Assembly (NCBI GenBank): GCA_028282685.1
Contig: JANQHK010000132.1
Location: 1 to 57,825 of the forward strand
Source: Phycisphaeraceae bacterium
GTDB lineage: Bacteria; Planctomycetota; Phycisphaerae; Phycisphaerales; Zrk34
Direction: 5' to 3'
Length of the DNA stretch: 57,825 nucleotides
This document shows positions 1-7,657 of the stretch, in pieces. The notes beneath the pieces are model-generated. The model ran no database searches, was not told the origin of the DNA, and worked only from the letters and a program-made list of their open reading frames with translations. The stretch's first letter is position 1. Each line of letters opens with the position of its first letter. A program made the position numbers and the translations under genes.

Positions 1-1
1 C

Positions 2-580
2 GGCGCGCCCTCCGACATCCCCGACGCGGTCGAGGCGCAGCGGTCGATCTACGGCGTGTACGAGAAGATCGTCGCCGTGCAGAAGTCCGGCGTGCGCGAC
101 ACGCAGAAGCTGGCCGCCGCGGCGCAGGGCGCGATCGAGCGGTCGCTGCGCGCGGTGGAGCCGAGGCTCGATCGCCTCACGCAGAGCAGAGAGTCTATTG
201 AGCAGCGCATCGACGCCGCCGTCCGCCCCAAGGCCCCCGACGCGATGGGCGTCGAGATCAGGGCGCACATGCAGCGCGAGAACGAGCCGTTCCGGTTCGT
301 GGTCGACCTCATCCGCGCCGACGACCGCCGCTCCGTCGCCGCGGTGCTCACGGCACCGGCGTACCTGTCGGGCCTCAGCGACGAGCAGCACGCGGAACTG
401 CTGGGCATCGCCCGCGAGACGTTCTGCCCGGACGACTGCGAGTCGCTGGCGAGCCACGACCGGGCGATCGAGCGCGTCAACCGCTCGGCCGCGCAGCTCA
501 GCACTTCTCTCGCCCCGCGCATCCGCGAGTGGCGCGGCGACGACGCGCGGAAGCTCAAGGAGTTGGAAGCCCATGCATAA
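2..580 (+). CDS. hypothetical protein, integrated-element gene (5' truncated by window edge)
   Basis: The frame is open from base 2 without a stop, so the true start lies outside the window; a GTG at 56 is only an internal candidate. About 192 residues are visible. They are mostly charged and helical, with no membrane segment and no motif I recognise. The stop overlaps the next gene by 8 bases (ATG at 573), and that gene overlaps a third one in the same way. Such tight packing of small genes next to a tRNA-fragment junction suggests a prophage or other integrated element. The function is unknown. Confidence 0.6.
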   Translation, partial: GAPSDIPDAVEAQRSIYGVYEKIVAVQKSGVRDTQKLAAAAQGAIERSLRAVEPRLDRLTQSRESIEQRIDAAVRPKAPDAMGVEIRAHMQRENEPFRFVVDLIRADDRRSVAAVLTAPAYLSGLSDEQHAELLGIARETFCPDDCESLASHDRAIERVNRSAAQLSTSLAPRIREWRGDDARKLKELEAHA

Positions 581-797
581 GCCGGAGCACACCGAGTTCG
601 CCCGCGCCGCCGCCTGGGCAGACGCCGGGCACGCCGACATCGACAGCCCGCCGGACGGATGGCCCGACGGCGTGGACGCCGAGGCGTACACCGCCGCCTA
701 CGTCGAGCGCTACGTACCCAAGGAAACAACACCCCCGCCGACCGAGCCGCCGAGCAAGTTGGTCGACCAGTTCAGGAGCATGATCGATGCTGACTAG
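573..797 (+). CDS. small hypothetical protein, integrated-element gene
   Basis: This is a 74-residue acidic, proline-rich protein. Its ATG lies within the last codons of the preceding gene and its end overlaps the next gene by 11 bases, which implies translational coupling in one transcript. I see no signal peptide, membrane helix or catalytic motif. Its middle reads DGWPDGVDAEAYTAAYVERY, a compact acidic/aromatic segment. It is interpreted only as part of the three-gene element cassette; the reading frame is supported by coupling rather than by any homology I can name. Confidence 0.55.
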   Translation: MHKPEHTEFARAAAWADAGHADIDSPPDGWPDGVDAEAYTAAYVERYVPKETTPPPTEPPSKLVDQFRSMIDAD

Positions 798-1074
798 CAA
801 CAACGACCCGCAGGCAGCGTACAACGCGCGAAACCTCGAGCGATTCAAGGCCGAGCAGCGCGACCGACAGCGTAAGAAGCTCATGGCTGGCAAGGCCGAC
901 CGCGAGCACATGGAGGCCGTGCGCGGCGTGCAGTGGCGCACGCGGCTTACCGCCGTCGAGCGGAAGCTGCTGGAGGTCAAGACGTACCTGCGCTACGACC
1001 CGCAGAACGCCGACCTCCGGGCCGAGGCCGAGGCGCTGGAGGAGATGTACTTGGAGTTGATGGGGGCGGCTTAG
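787..1074 (+). CDS. small coiled-coil hypothetical protein, integrated-element gene
   Basis: This 95-residue protein is very rich in Arg, Lys, Glu and Ala. A probable long helix or coiled coil runs from about residue 15 to the end. Its ATG overlaps the stop of the previous gene, continuing the chain of overlapping genes. It ends 12 bases before the stop of a convergent minus-strand gene. The composition would suit a small structural or DNA-packaging accessory protein of a phage, but nothing in the sequence proves that. Confidence 0.55.
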   Translation: MLTSNNDPQAAYNARNLERFKAEQRDRQRKKLMAGKADREHMEAVRGVQWRTRLTAVERKLLEVKTYLRYDPQNADLRAEAEALEEMYLELMGAA

Positions 1075-1085
1075 CTATACCGGAG

Positions 1086-1511
1086 TCAATCCGAAGACTT
1101 CTTAGCTGCTGTACGGTCTTCGGCGAACTTCCGCATGTCGCGGCGGCTCGCGGTGAAGCTATCGCCAACGATCGTCCAAACCTGCGCCGGACCGAGCAAG
1201 CCGGTATCCGGCAAACCGTCAAGCTCGAATCTAAGCATGGCGACGTGCCCGGGCTTGAGCTCCTGCGTCAGTTCTTGACCGTTGATGGACTGCGGCGAGA
1301 CAATCAGGTGTCCATTCTCGCCCTTCTTCCTCGGCTTGAATCCGATGCCCGACCCGATCACGGGAACATGCCCGACGTTGCAGACTTGCATCACGCCGAC
1401 GTTATGTTCGGTTTCTCTCGCGTCACGATCGACGAGAGAGTAGACGCACGGCCGGACTACGAGGCGGGGCCGCGTCGTGTCTCGCTGGTGGCGGTAGTTG
1501 AGGATACCCAT
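1086..1511 (-). CDS. hypothetical protein in integrated-element end
   Basis: This minus-strand gene encodes about 141 residues from ATG at 1511; a GTG at 1538 would add nine residues. The middle has the feel of a beta-rich domain: NVGHVPVIGSGIGF, then ELKPGHVAMLRFELDGLP, resembling an immunoglobulin-like fold with alternating hydrophobic strands. The C-terminus is basic and helical (TASRRDMRKFAEDR). It is convergent with the three plus-strand element genes and lies between them and the tRNA fragment. I do not recognise a family. The protein-like pattern favours a real gene over a shadow. Confidence 0.5.
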   Translation of the reverse strand: MGILNYRHQRDTTRPRLVVRPCVYSLVDRDARETEHNVGVMQVCNVGHVPVIGSGIGFKPRKKGENGHLIVSPQSINGQELTQELKPGHVAMLRFELDGLPDTGLLGPAQVWTIVGDSFTASRRDMRKFAEDRTAAKKSSD

Positions 1512-1606
1512 ACACCCTAAACATGCACCGCAAAACACTGCCGAGCTAGAACTTGGCGCGATTTTCCGGTACCGTCTGTAGGGTCTCCAGCGGTTGACCG
1601 TTATAG

Positions 1607-1648
1607 CTCTTAATCAGTTGGTTCGGGGTTCGAGTCCCTGGGGGGGCA
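1607..1648 (+). other. tRNA 3'-half fragment, probable att site of an integrated element
   Basis: The bases match the 3' part of a tRNA gene. A CTCTTAA anticodon loop (CTT, lysine type) is followed by a 3' anticodon strand TCAGT, a variable loop, a T-arm CGGGG-TTCGAGT-CCCTG that pairs, and an acceptor strand GGGGGGC with discriminator A. The 5' half is absent: upstream bases do not pair with the anticodon or acceptor strands. This is what a tyrosine-recombinase attachment site looks like after an element has inserted into a tRNA 3' end. The intact tRNA should lie to the left, outside the window. Confidence 0.6.
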
Positions 1649-1851
1649 TTGGCGTCAAGGCCCGCGTGAACCGCGGGTTTTGTCTTTTCCGGCCCGACGA
1701 CGGCAATCCCTATTCCCCCGGCCTGTACGTGGACCCGTTGCGACGGGCTGCGATCCGGGCTCGGTGGTTTAATCCGCTGTCCGGATGTGATAAGATAACG
1801 GTCCCGCCCCATGGTATTGCCCGAGGCCCGTTTTATCCAAGGTATGGCATC

Positions 1852-2730
1852 ATGATCCGACTCCGTTGCCCCCGTTGCGACAGTAAGTTGCGCGTTCCCA
1901 ATTCATACGCGAACAAAGTGATCAAGTGTCCCAAGTGCGATCAGGCGGTGCGGGTGCCTCATCCACCCTCCGAGCCACAGCACGTAGCGCAGGTCCCGCC
2001 GGCACATGGCGATCGGCCCGAATTTCCAGAAGTTCCGCCCGCTCCGGCCGATCCCGCCGAGGCCATGGCGCAGGCGTCGATGCAGAACCAGGGCCCCCCG
2101 CAGAACTATGGCTATGACCCTGCTCAGTACCACCAGGCGTCTGGGCCGGGTTACTATCAACAGGCGCCGTACCACCGGCCTCGGCTGCGCCGCCGCAAAT
2201 CCGGTAATACCGCAATGCTTCTTATGGGAATCGCCATGGTGGCGGTGGTGATCGTGGCGGTACTGGCCGTCATACTGTCGAACCGGGAGGCCGCGCCGCC
2301 GCCGCCGGTGGTCGAGAAGCCGGTGGTGCGACAGCCGCATCCCGATGAGCGTGTCCCGCCCAACAAAACGCCCTACAAGGCCGTCATTCCCGAGGGCGCC
2401 AAAACCACCCCGCATTACGACATCGAGCGCTTTGAGGCCTGGATACTGACCGATCAATCCAACGACCAGGAAAAGGCCTACATGACGCGCCTGAAGATGA
2501 AAAACATCACCAGTGAATTCCACGGCTACAAAATCTTTTACGATTACTGCACCTCGAACGGCAATCCGGTGGAGACGATTCAGGATTACGTCACGCTGCA
2601 TCCGGGGCAGAACTACCGCCTCGACAGCAAACCCCCGGCGTTTCCGGCCGTGGTCGCCAAGCAGTTCACCGAGGTGCACGTGCGCGTGGAAATGGATCCG
2701 AACATGACCGCCCCGGCCAAGGGCAGTTGA
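1852..2730 (+). CDS. zinc-ribbon protein with a single membrane helix
   Basis: This is a 292-residue protein starting at ATG 1852, where the zinc finger begins directly (MIRLRCPRC). Residues 1-40 form an MJ0042-like ribbon with paired cysteines, CPRC and later CPKC. A long Pro/Gln/Tyr-rich linker follows, then a transmembrane helix at roughly residues 121-143, then a C-terminal extracytoplasmic domain of about 150 residues with mixed alpha/beta character. Planctomycetes carry many such anchored zinc-ribbon proteins of unknown role. A longer in-frame start at 1594 would read through the tRNA fragment and is rejected. Confidence 0.8.
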   Translation: MIRLRCPRCDSKLRVPNSYANKVIKCPKCDQAVRVPHPPSEPQHVAQVPPAHGDRPEFPEVPPAPADPAEAMAQASMQNQGPPQNYGYDPAQYHQASGPGYYQQAPYHRPRLRRRKSGNTAMLLMGIAMVAVVIVAVLAVILSNREAAPPPPVVEKPVVRQPHPDERVPPNKTPYKAVIPEGAKTTPHYDIERFEAWILTDQSNDQEKAYMTRLKMKNITSEFHGYKIFYDYCTSNGNPVETIQDYVTLHPGQNYRLDSKPPAFPAVVAKQFTEVHVRVEMDPNMTAPAKGS

Positions 2731-2780
2731 TGATCGACCCGCGCACCGGGTGTACGCGGCAACACAAAGCGGCAACATAA

Positions 2781-2812
2781 ACAAGTTAACTAATCAACCC
2801 GCTAACCCGATA
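2781..2812 (-). repeat. degenerate octamer array after the Gfo/Idh gene
   Basis: This is a short stretch built from variants of an 8-base unit (TTAACTAA, TCAACCCG, CTAACCCG on the plus strand). Read on the strand of the downstream minus gene it follows that gene's stop codon. It belongs to the same family as the perfect CCAATTAA array near 48.3 kb. Confidence 0.5.
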
Positions 2813-2817
2813 TCCGA

Positions 2818-3948
2818 TCACCGATCCGACTTGGCGATCAGGTCTTTCAGGAAGGCGTCGAAGGCGCTGCGGTCCATGGGCAGTTCGATGCGCTGCCGGG
2901 TGACGCCGGCCATGAGCATGGCGTTGGCCAGTTCGATCGAGTGGATGCCTTCCTCGCCGGGGGCGACCAGTTCGGCCTTGCCGAGAATCGCATCGGCGAA
3001 ATTCTGCGTGATCGTCTTGTGATGCGGCGGGGGGTAATCGGGCGGGGTGACGTCGTCGACCCGGCAATCGATCACCGGGAACATCTCCTGCACGCTCGCG
3101 GAAAACTCGGGCACGGCGACGGCGGTTTGCGTGAACTGGAGTTTGTAGATTTCGCCGGTTTCGCTGTTGGATTCGTAGACGACCTTGCCGCGGCTGCCGG
3201 TGATTTCCAGCCGGTTGGTGCCGGGCGCTTCGCCGGTGGAGGTGATGAACACGCCCGACGCGCCGTTGGGATAACGGAAGATCGCGGTGACTTCGTCTTC
3301 CACCTCGATGTCGTGGTGCCTGCCCAGGTGGGTATCGGCGATGACCGACTGGGGCATCCCGGCCCACCAGATCATCAGGTCGATGTTGTGGGGGCATTGG
3401 TTGATCAGCGCGCCGCCGCCCTCACCTTTCCACGTGGCGCGCCACGAGCCGGTGGCGAAGTAGTAGTTGGGTCGGAACCAGTCGGTGATAATCCAGTTGA
3501 CGCGCATCACGTCGCCGAGTTGGCCGCTTTCGATCAGTTGCTTGATGTATTTGTGGGCGGGGCGGGTGCGCTGCTGGAACATCGCCGCGTACACCCGGTC
3601 CGGGTGTTTGGCGTGGAAATCGTTGACCTGCTGGGCGGCCTGTGCGGTCACGGCCACGGGCTTTTCGGTCAGCACGTGCAGGCCGCGCTGCATCGCCGCC
3701 ATCGACAGCTCGGGGTGGGAGTAGTGGGGGGTGGTGATGAGGACGGCGTCGATTTTTCGCGATTCCATCAGGGCGATGCCATCGTCGAAGCCCTCCACGC
3801 CGTAGGTCTCCACGGCCCGTGTGCGATTGGCTTCGACCTGGTCGGCCACAGCGACGAATTCCAGCCCCTCGACGTCCTTCATGTACGGCATGTGCACCTT
3901 GGAGGCGATGCTGCCGCACCCGATGATGCCCAGTCGAACGGTGTCCAT
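2818..3948 (-). CDS. Gfo/Idh/MocA family oxidoreductase
   Basis: This is a 376-residue NAD(P)-dependent oxidoreductase, probably acting on a sugar or inositol-like substrate. The N-terminal Rossmann fold shows GCGSIA at residues 10-15. The family EKP motif with its conserved lysine is at 95-97. The C-terminal alpha/beta domain contains GGGALINQCPHNID at 177-190, whose histidine and aspartate usually line the active site. The start at 3948 is supported by GGAG about 9 bases upstream. The gene stands alone on the minus strand, divergent from the aminotransferase gene, so the substrate cannot be inferred from context. Confidence 0.9.
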   Translation of the reverse strand: MDTVRLGIIGCGSIASKVHMPYMKDVEGLEFVAVADQVEANRTRAVETYGVEGFDDGIALMESRKIDAVLITTPHYSHPELSMAAMQRGLHVLTEKPVAVTAQAAQQVNDFHAKHPDRVYAAMFQQRTRPAHKYIKQLIESGQLGDVMRVNWIITDWFRPNYYFATGSWRATWKGEGGGALINQCPHNIDLMIWWAGMPQSVIADTHLGRHHDIEVEDEVTAIFRYPNGASGVFITSTGEAPGTNRLEITGSRGKVVYESNSETGEIYKLQFTQTAVAVPEFSASVQEMFPVIDCRVDDVTPPDYPPPHHKTITQNFADAILGKAELVAPGEEGIHSIELANAMLMAGVTRQRIELPMDRSAFDAFLKDLIAKSDR

Positions 3949-4085
3949 GTGTTCCGGCTCCTTGTGCGCTAATAGAGTGCATGTTTATCTCAGAATTCAG
4001 TACCCCGGACAAGCCCGTTGATCGGCGCAGCGCCCGACGATATCCTACTGCCGGTCGGTTCACCCTGATTTTCACGGAGTTCGCC

Positions 4086-5279
4086 ATGTTTGAACAAGTT
4101 ACCGTTGCGCCGCCGGATCCGATCCTTGGCCTGACTGAGCGATTCAACGCCGATCCCAGTCCCGACAAGATCAACCTGTCGGTGGGCGTGTACAAGGACG
4201 CCGAGGGCAAGACGCCGATTCTCCATGCCGTCAAAGAAGCGGAGAAGATTCTCCTCAAGGAGGAAACCAGCAAGGGCTACAAGCCGATGACGGGCGATCC
4301 GGCCTACGGGCGCTGCGTGCGCGAATATCTGTTCGGCGAATCGCATCCCTACCTGGACGATCCCCGCGCGGTTACCGCCCACACCCCCGGCGGGACCGGC
4401 GCGCTGCGCGTTGCCGGGGACTACCTGGCGAAAGTGCACAACGCTCCCACGCTGCACCTGTCCGATCCCACCTGGGCCAACCACAAGGGCGTGTTCACCG
4501 CGGCGGAGCTGCCGCTGGACAGCTATCCCTACTTCGATAAGACAACCAATACCGTCGACTTCGCCAAGATGATCGAGGCCATCGGGCAGATACCGGCCGG
4601 CGACGTGGTGCTGTTGCACGGCTGCTGCCACAACCCCACCGGTGCGGACCTGAGCAACGAGCAATGGCAGCAGGTGGGTCAACTCCTCAAGGAGCGCGGC
4701 ATTCTTCCGCTGGTCGATTTCGCCTACCAGGGCTTCGCCGAGGGCGTGGAGGAAGACGCCCAGGGCTTGCGCACCCTGGCGAACATCTGCGATGAGTTGA
4801 TCGTCTGCTCCAGTTTCTCGAAGAACTTTGGTTTGTACAACGAGCGCGTGGGTGCGATCACAATTGTGGCAGCCAACGCCAAACAGCAAGCCGCCGTCAC
4901 CAGCCAACTCAAGCTGTGCATCCGCACCAATTACTCCAATCCCCCCGCACACGGCGCGGCCATCGTGCAGACGGTTTTCAACGATGCGGACCTTCGCCAT
5001 CGCTGGCACGATGAACTGACGGCCATGCGCAACCGCATCAACAGCACACGTCAACTGCTGGTCGACAAGCTGGCCGAGCATAACGTGTCGGGCGATTATT
5101 CGTTTATCACCGCGCAGCGCGGCATGTTCAGCTTCTCCGGGCTGACGCCGGAGCATGTGAAAACCCTGATCGATGAACACGCGGTCTACATCGTCAACTC
5201 CGGGCGTATCAACGTGGCCGGGATCACCGAGAAGAACGTCGATCGGCTGTGCCAGGCGATCAAGGCAGTGGTAGGATGA
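4086..5279 (+). CDS. aspartate/aromatic aminotransferase (class I, PLP-dependent)
   Basis: This 397-residue enzyme has the usual AspC/TyrB length and would transfer amino groups between aspartate or aromatic amino acids and 2-oxoglutarate. Visible residues are HNPTG at 182-186, the PLP-contacting aspartate near 211 (LVDFAYQGF), and the Schiff-base lysine at 246 within SSFSKNFGLYNERVG. The arginine typical of alpha-carboxylate binding lies in the C-terminal part. ATG 4086 was chosen because GGAG sits 8 bases upstream and it matches the family N-terminus; an in-frame extension to 3981 is rejected. Both aspartate and aromatic activities are possible. Confidence 0.92.
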   Translation: MFEQVTVAPPDPILGLTERFNADPSPDKINLSVGVYKDAEGKTPILHAVKEAEKILLKEETSKGYKPMTGDPAYGRCVREYLFGESHPYLDDPRAVTAHTPGGTGALRVAGDYLAKVHNAPTLHLSDPTWANHKGVFTAAELPLDSYPYFDKTTNTVDFAKMIEAIGQIPAGDVVLLHGCCHNPTGADLSNEQWQQVGQLLKERGILPLVDFAYQGFAEGVEEDAQGLRTLANICDELIVCSSFSKNFGLYNERVGAITIVAANAKQQAAVTSQLKLCIRTNYSNPPAHGAAIVQTVFNDADLRHRWHDELTAMRNRINSTRQLLVDKLAEHNVSGDYSFITAQRGMFSFSGLTPEHVKTLIDEHAVYIVNSGRINVAGITEKNVDRLCQAIKAVVG

Positions 5280-5281
5280 CA

Positions 5282-5311
5282 GGTTAATTGGTTTATTGGT
5301 TAGCTGGTTAA
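5282..5311 (+). repeat. degenerate octamer array after the aminotransferase gene
   Basis: This is a run of TTAATTGG-like units (GTTAATTGG, TTTATTGG, TTAGCTGG) starting two bases after the aminotransferase stop codon. It has the same orientation relative to the gene as the arrays near 6.1, 27.1 and 48.3 kb. The remaining bases up to 5426 show no gene. Confidence 0.6.
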
Positions 5312-5426
5312 GTCGGGTGCGCAGCGCAGCGAACGAATTTAGCGGGCGATCGCAGATCGCCAGGTTTGCCGTGACCCGAAGGGAAGCGCGTTGATTGAAT
5401 GACCCGATCTGCAACGGAGCGGCCCC

Positions 5427-6116
5427 ATGACGGACCTACTGATCGGCATCGGGATCGGCGCGGGCGCCCTGATTGTGCTCTTCGTCCTGCTGCGGATGGG
5501 CCGGGGCAAGCTGTTCGGCTCCGACTCCAGCGTCACGATTCACCAGACCATCGAGCGCATGCGGGCCGTTGGCGAACTGGTGGCGTTCAAGGTCATCAGC
5601 CGATCGATCGTCACCGCCGAATCGCACCCGTTCGGAAGCTTCGGCAAATCCTGGCTGACGATGTTCGTCTCCTCGAAGAAGATGTCGGTGATCCTGGAAT
5701 ATCACGTGGACTTCAAGTTCGATCTACGCGATCCGGGATTTGAGATCGCCTCGCGCGGCGCGGACTTTGGGGTGAAGATGCCGCCCTGCAAGTACGACAT
5801 CCACGTGCGGGACATCAAGCTGTACGACGAGCAGGCGGCTCGCGTGTTTCCGATCCTGCTGGGCGATATCGCCGAAGGGTTGGGACCGGGTTTCAGCATC
5901 GAGGAGAAGAACCGGCTGATCGCCGAGGCACGCACGCAGGTCGAGCAGCAAGCCCTGGAATTGAGCGATGAGCTTCAGTCGGAGGTGCGGTCGTCGGCCA
6001 CGCGCACGCTGACCAGCATCGCGCGCGGATTTGGTGTGGAGCATATCGAAGTCGAATTCACCGAACGCCGGATCGAGACACCGGAGTCGGTGACGGTGGA
6101 GGGCAAGGACGGGTGA
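5427..6116 (+). CDS. DUF4230-like membrane-anchored protein
   Basis: This is a 229-residue protein with one N-terminal membrane helix (about residues 5-24, ending in a basic stretch) and a C-terminal domain that would lie outside the cytoplasm. The pattern of a short anchor followed by a TIERMRAVGELVAFKV-type strand-helix segment and a charged helical tail matches DUF4230 proteins as I know them. Their biochemical function is unknown. ATG 5427 has a GGAG 8 bases upstream. An octamer array begins immediately after the TGA stop. Confidence 0.7.
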   Translation: MTDLLIGIGIGAGALIVLFVLLRMGRGKLFGSDSSVTIHQTIERMRAVGELVAFKVISRSIVTAESHPFGSFGKSWLTMFVSSKKMSVILEYHVDFKFDLRDPGFEIASRGADFGVKMPPCKYDIHVRDIKLYDEQAARVFPILLGDIAEGLGPGFSIEEKNRLIAEARTQVEQQALELSDELQSEVRSSATRTLTSIARGFGVEHIEVEFTERRIETPESVTVEGKDG

Positions 6117-6155
6117 ATTAGTTAACTGGTTGATTGGTTGATTGGTTCGTTAATT
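6117..6155 (+). repeat. degenerate octamer array after the DUF4230-like gene
   Basis: Tandem TTGATTGG-type units (TTAACTGG, TTGATTGG twice, TTCGTTAA) start directly after the stop codon. It is one of five such arrays in the window placed at gene 3' ends in the same gene-relative orientation. Confidence 0.65.
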
Positions 6156-6163
6156 CGATTCCA

Positions 6164-6200
6164 AGCCGGACCTGAATCGCAAGGCGGTGAAGGTCCGGAT
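6164..6200 (+). repeat. REP-like palindrome, CCGGACCT family
   Basis: The inverted arms CCGGACCT (6166-6173) and AGGTCCGG (6191-6198) form a perfect 8-bp stem with a 17-base loop. The same palindrome occurs at 48191-48216, and a related sequence occurs inside leuC near 36590. It follows the octamer array and precedes prfB. Confidence 0.65.
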
Positions 6201-6305
6201 GCAATATCGGGGCAATGACGGATTCCCTCTGGGCCCCGGGCCCCGCCCCTGCTATAATCCCACGCTTTGATTGAATCACAGAGCATCACCCCCCCGAGCA
6301 AGACC

Positions 6306-7416
6306 ATGATTCACGACAACATTTCCGGAACGCTGGACGAGTTGCGGGCGCGGATTTTAACGATCCGCGACTCTCTTTGACTGCGATGCCAAAGCCAAAG
6401 AAATCGCCCGGCTCGAAGAAAAAATGAACGCCGCCGACTTCTGGAACGACCAGGACGCCGCCCAGAAGGTGATCGGTCGGATGAAGGCGCTCAAAGCGCA
6501 GGTGGAGCCGGTGCGCGCATTGCTGGAGCAGATCGACGAAGCGGCGCTGCTGTGGGAGATGGCCGAGGAGGAGGGCGACCAGGACGCGCGTGAAGAAGTC
6601 GACAAGCAATTGGTCGAACTTGAAAAGACCATGGAGAAGGTGGAGCTGCGCTCTTTGCTCAGCGGCAAGCACGATGCGGGCAACTGCTACGTGACGATCT
6701 ACTCCGGCGACGGCGGCACGGAGGCCAACGACTGGGCCGAGATGATGCTGCGGATGTACCTGCATTACTTCGATGTGCAGGGCTGGAAGGTCGAGGAACT
6801 GGATCGCCACGATGGCGAGGAAGCGGGCATCAGCGATGTCACGCTGCACGTGCGCGGCGCTTACGCGTATGGCTACATGAATTGCGAACGGGGCACGCAT
6901 CGGCTGGCGCGCGTCAGTCCCTTCAACGCCCAGGGCAAGCGCCAGACCAGCTTCGCCACGGTGGATGTGGTGGCGGAGGTGGAGGATGCCAACACCACCG
7001 TCAACGAGAAGGAATGCGAGATCGAGTTTTATGCGCGGTCCAGCGGTCCGGGCGGGCAGAACGTGAACAAGGTGGCCACGGCCTGCCGAATCACGCACAA
7101 GCCGACCGGCATCCAGGTCGTCTGCTCCAACGAGAAGAGCCAGGTGCAGAACAAGAAGATCGCGTTGTCGATTCTCCAAGCGAAGCTGGAACAGATGGAG
7201 GAGGAGAAGCGAGAGGCGGAGCGGCAGTCGGAACAGGGCGATCTGAAGATGGGATGGGGCACGCAGATTCGCAGCTACGTGTTCTACGACAACCGCGTCA
7301 AAGACCTGCGCACCGGCCATGAGGTGGGAAACCCCCAGCGCGTGCTGGATGGCGAGTTGCAGGGCTTCATCGATGCGGAGTTGCGCCGGCGTCGCAAGGT
7401 GGCGCAGCAGGCGTGA
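6306..7416 (+). CDS. prfB: peptide chain release factor 2, with programmed +1 frameshift
   Basis: RF2 terminates translation at UGA and UAA. The gene has the classic autoregulatory layout: 24 codons from ATG 6306, then CTT TGA C at 6375-6381. Skipping one base at 6378 joins the rest, giving 369 residues. In the joined protein the stop-codon recognition motif SPF is at about 204-206 and the catalytic GGQ at 249-251, both close to their E. coli positions. High RF2 would cause termination at the in-frame UGA; low RF2 would permit frameshifting. The strong internal Shine-Dalgarno seen in E. coli is not obvious here. Confidence 0.93.
6372..6381 (+). other. prfB: programmed +1 ribosomal frameshift site in prfB
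   Basis: The slippery CTT codon is followed by TGA and C, the conserved CTTTGAC core of prfB recoding sites. The upstream bases read CCGCGACTCT rather than a purine-rich AGGGGG element. Confidence 0.85.
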
Positions 7417-7419
7417 CGT

Positions 7420-7445
7420 GCATGATTTTCATGCTTTCTTAATTT
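7420..7445 (+). terminator. intrinsic terminator after prfB
   Basis: GCATGA and TCATGC (7420-7425 and 7429-7434) form a 6-bp stem with a TTT loop, followed by a T-rich tract. It lies four bases after the prfB stop codon. The rest of the gap to 7657 shows no gene. Confidence 0.55.
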
Positions 7446-7657
7446 TATATAAATTGCTGTTTTGTATGTGCTTGCGTCCTTTTTCAGCGCCCCGGATTAA
7501 GTCCCTGTGAGATTTTTGTCTGGTCAGGCAGGGTGGTGATTCATACAATGGCCGGTTAATTCCGGCGATCATCGGCCCGGGTGGTAGGGCAGGGATGAAT
7601 GGCCCAGTTGGCTCTCGTCGTGACAGCCCCAGTAGAGGCAGCCCCGAGAGGGCCCGG

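Noticed and set aside
1560-1650. A complete tRNA gene
   Set aside because: Only the 3' half is present; the acceptor 5' strand and D-arm cannot be found, so it is a fragment.
1546-1812. Minus-strand reading frame ending near the tRNA fragment
   Set aside because: It reads PPGTRTPNQLIKS, the well-known false translation of tRNA-gene DNA, and covers the att fragment rather than a protein family.
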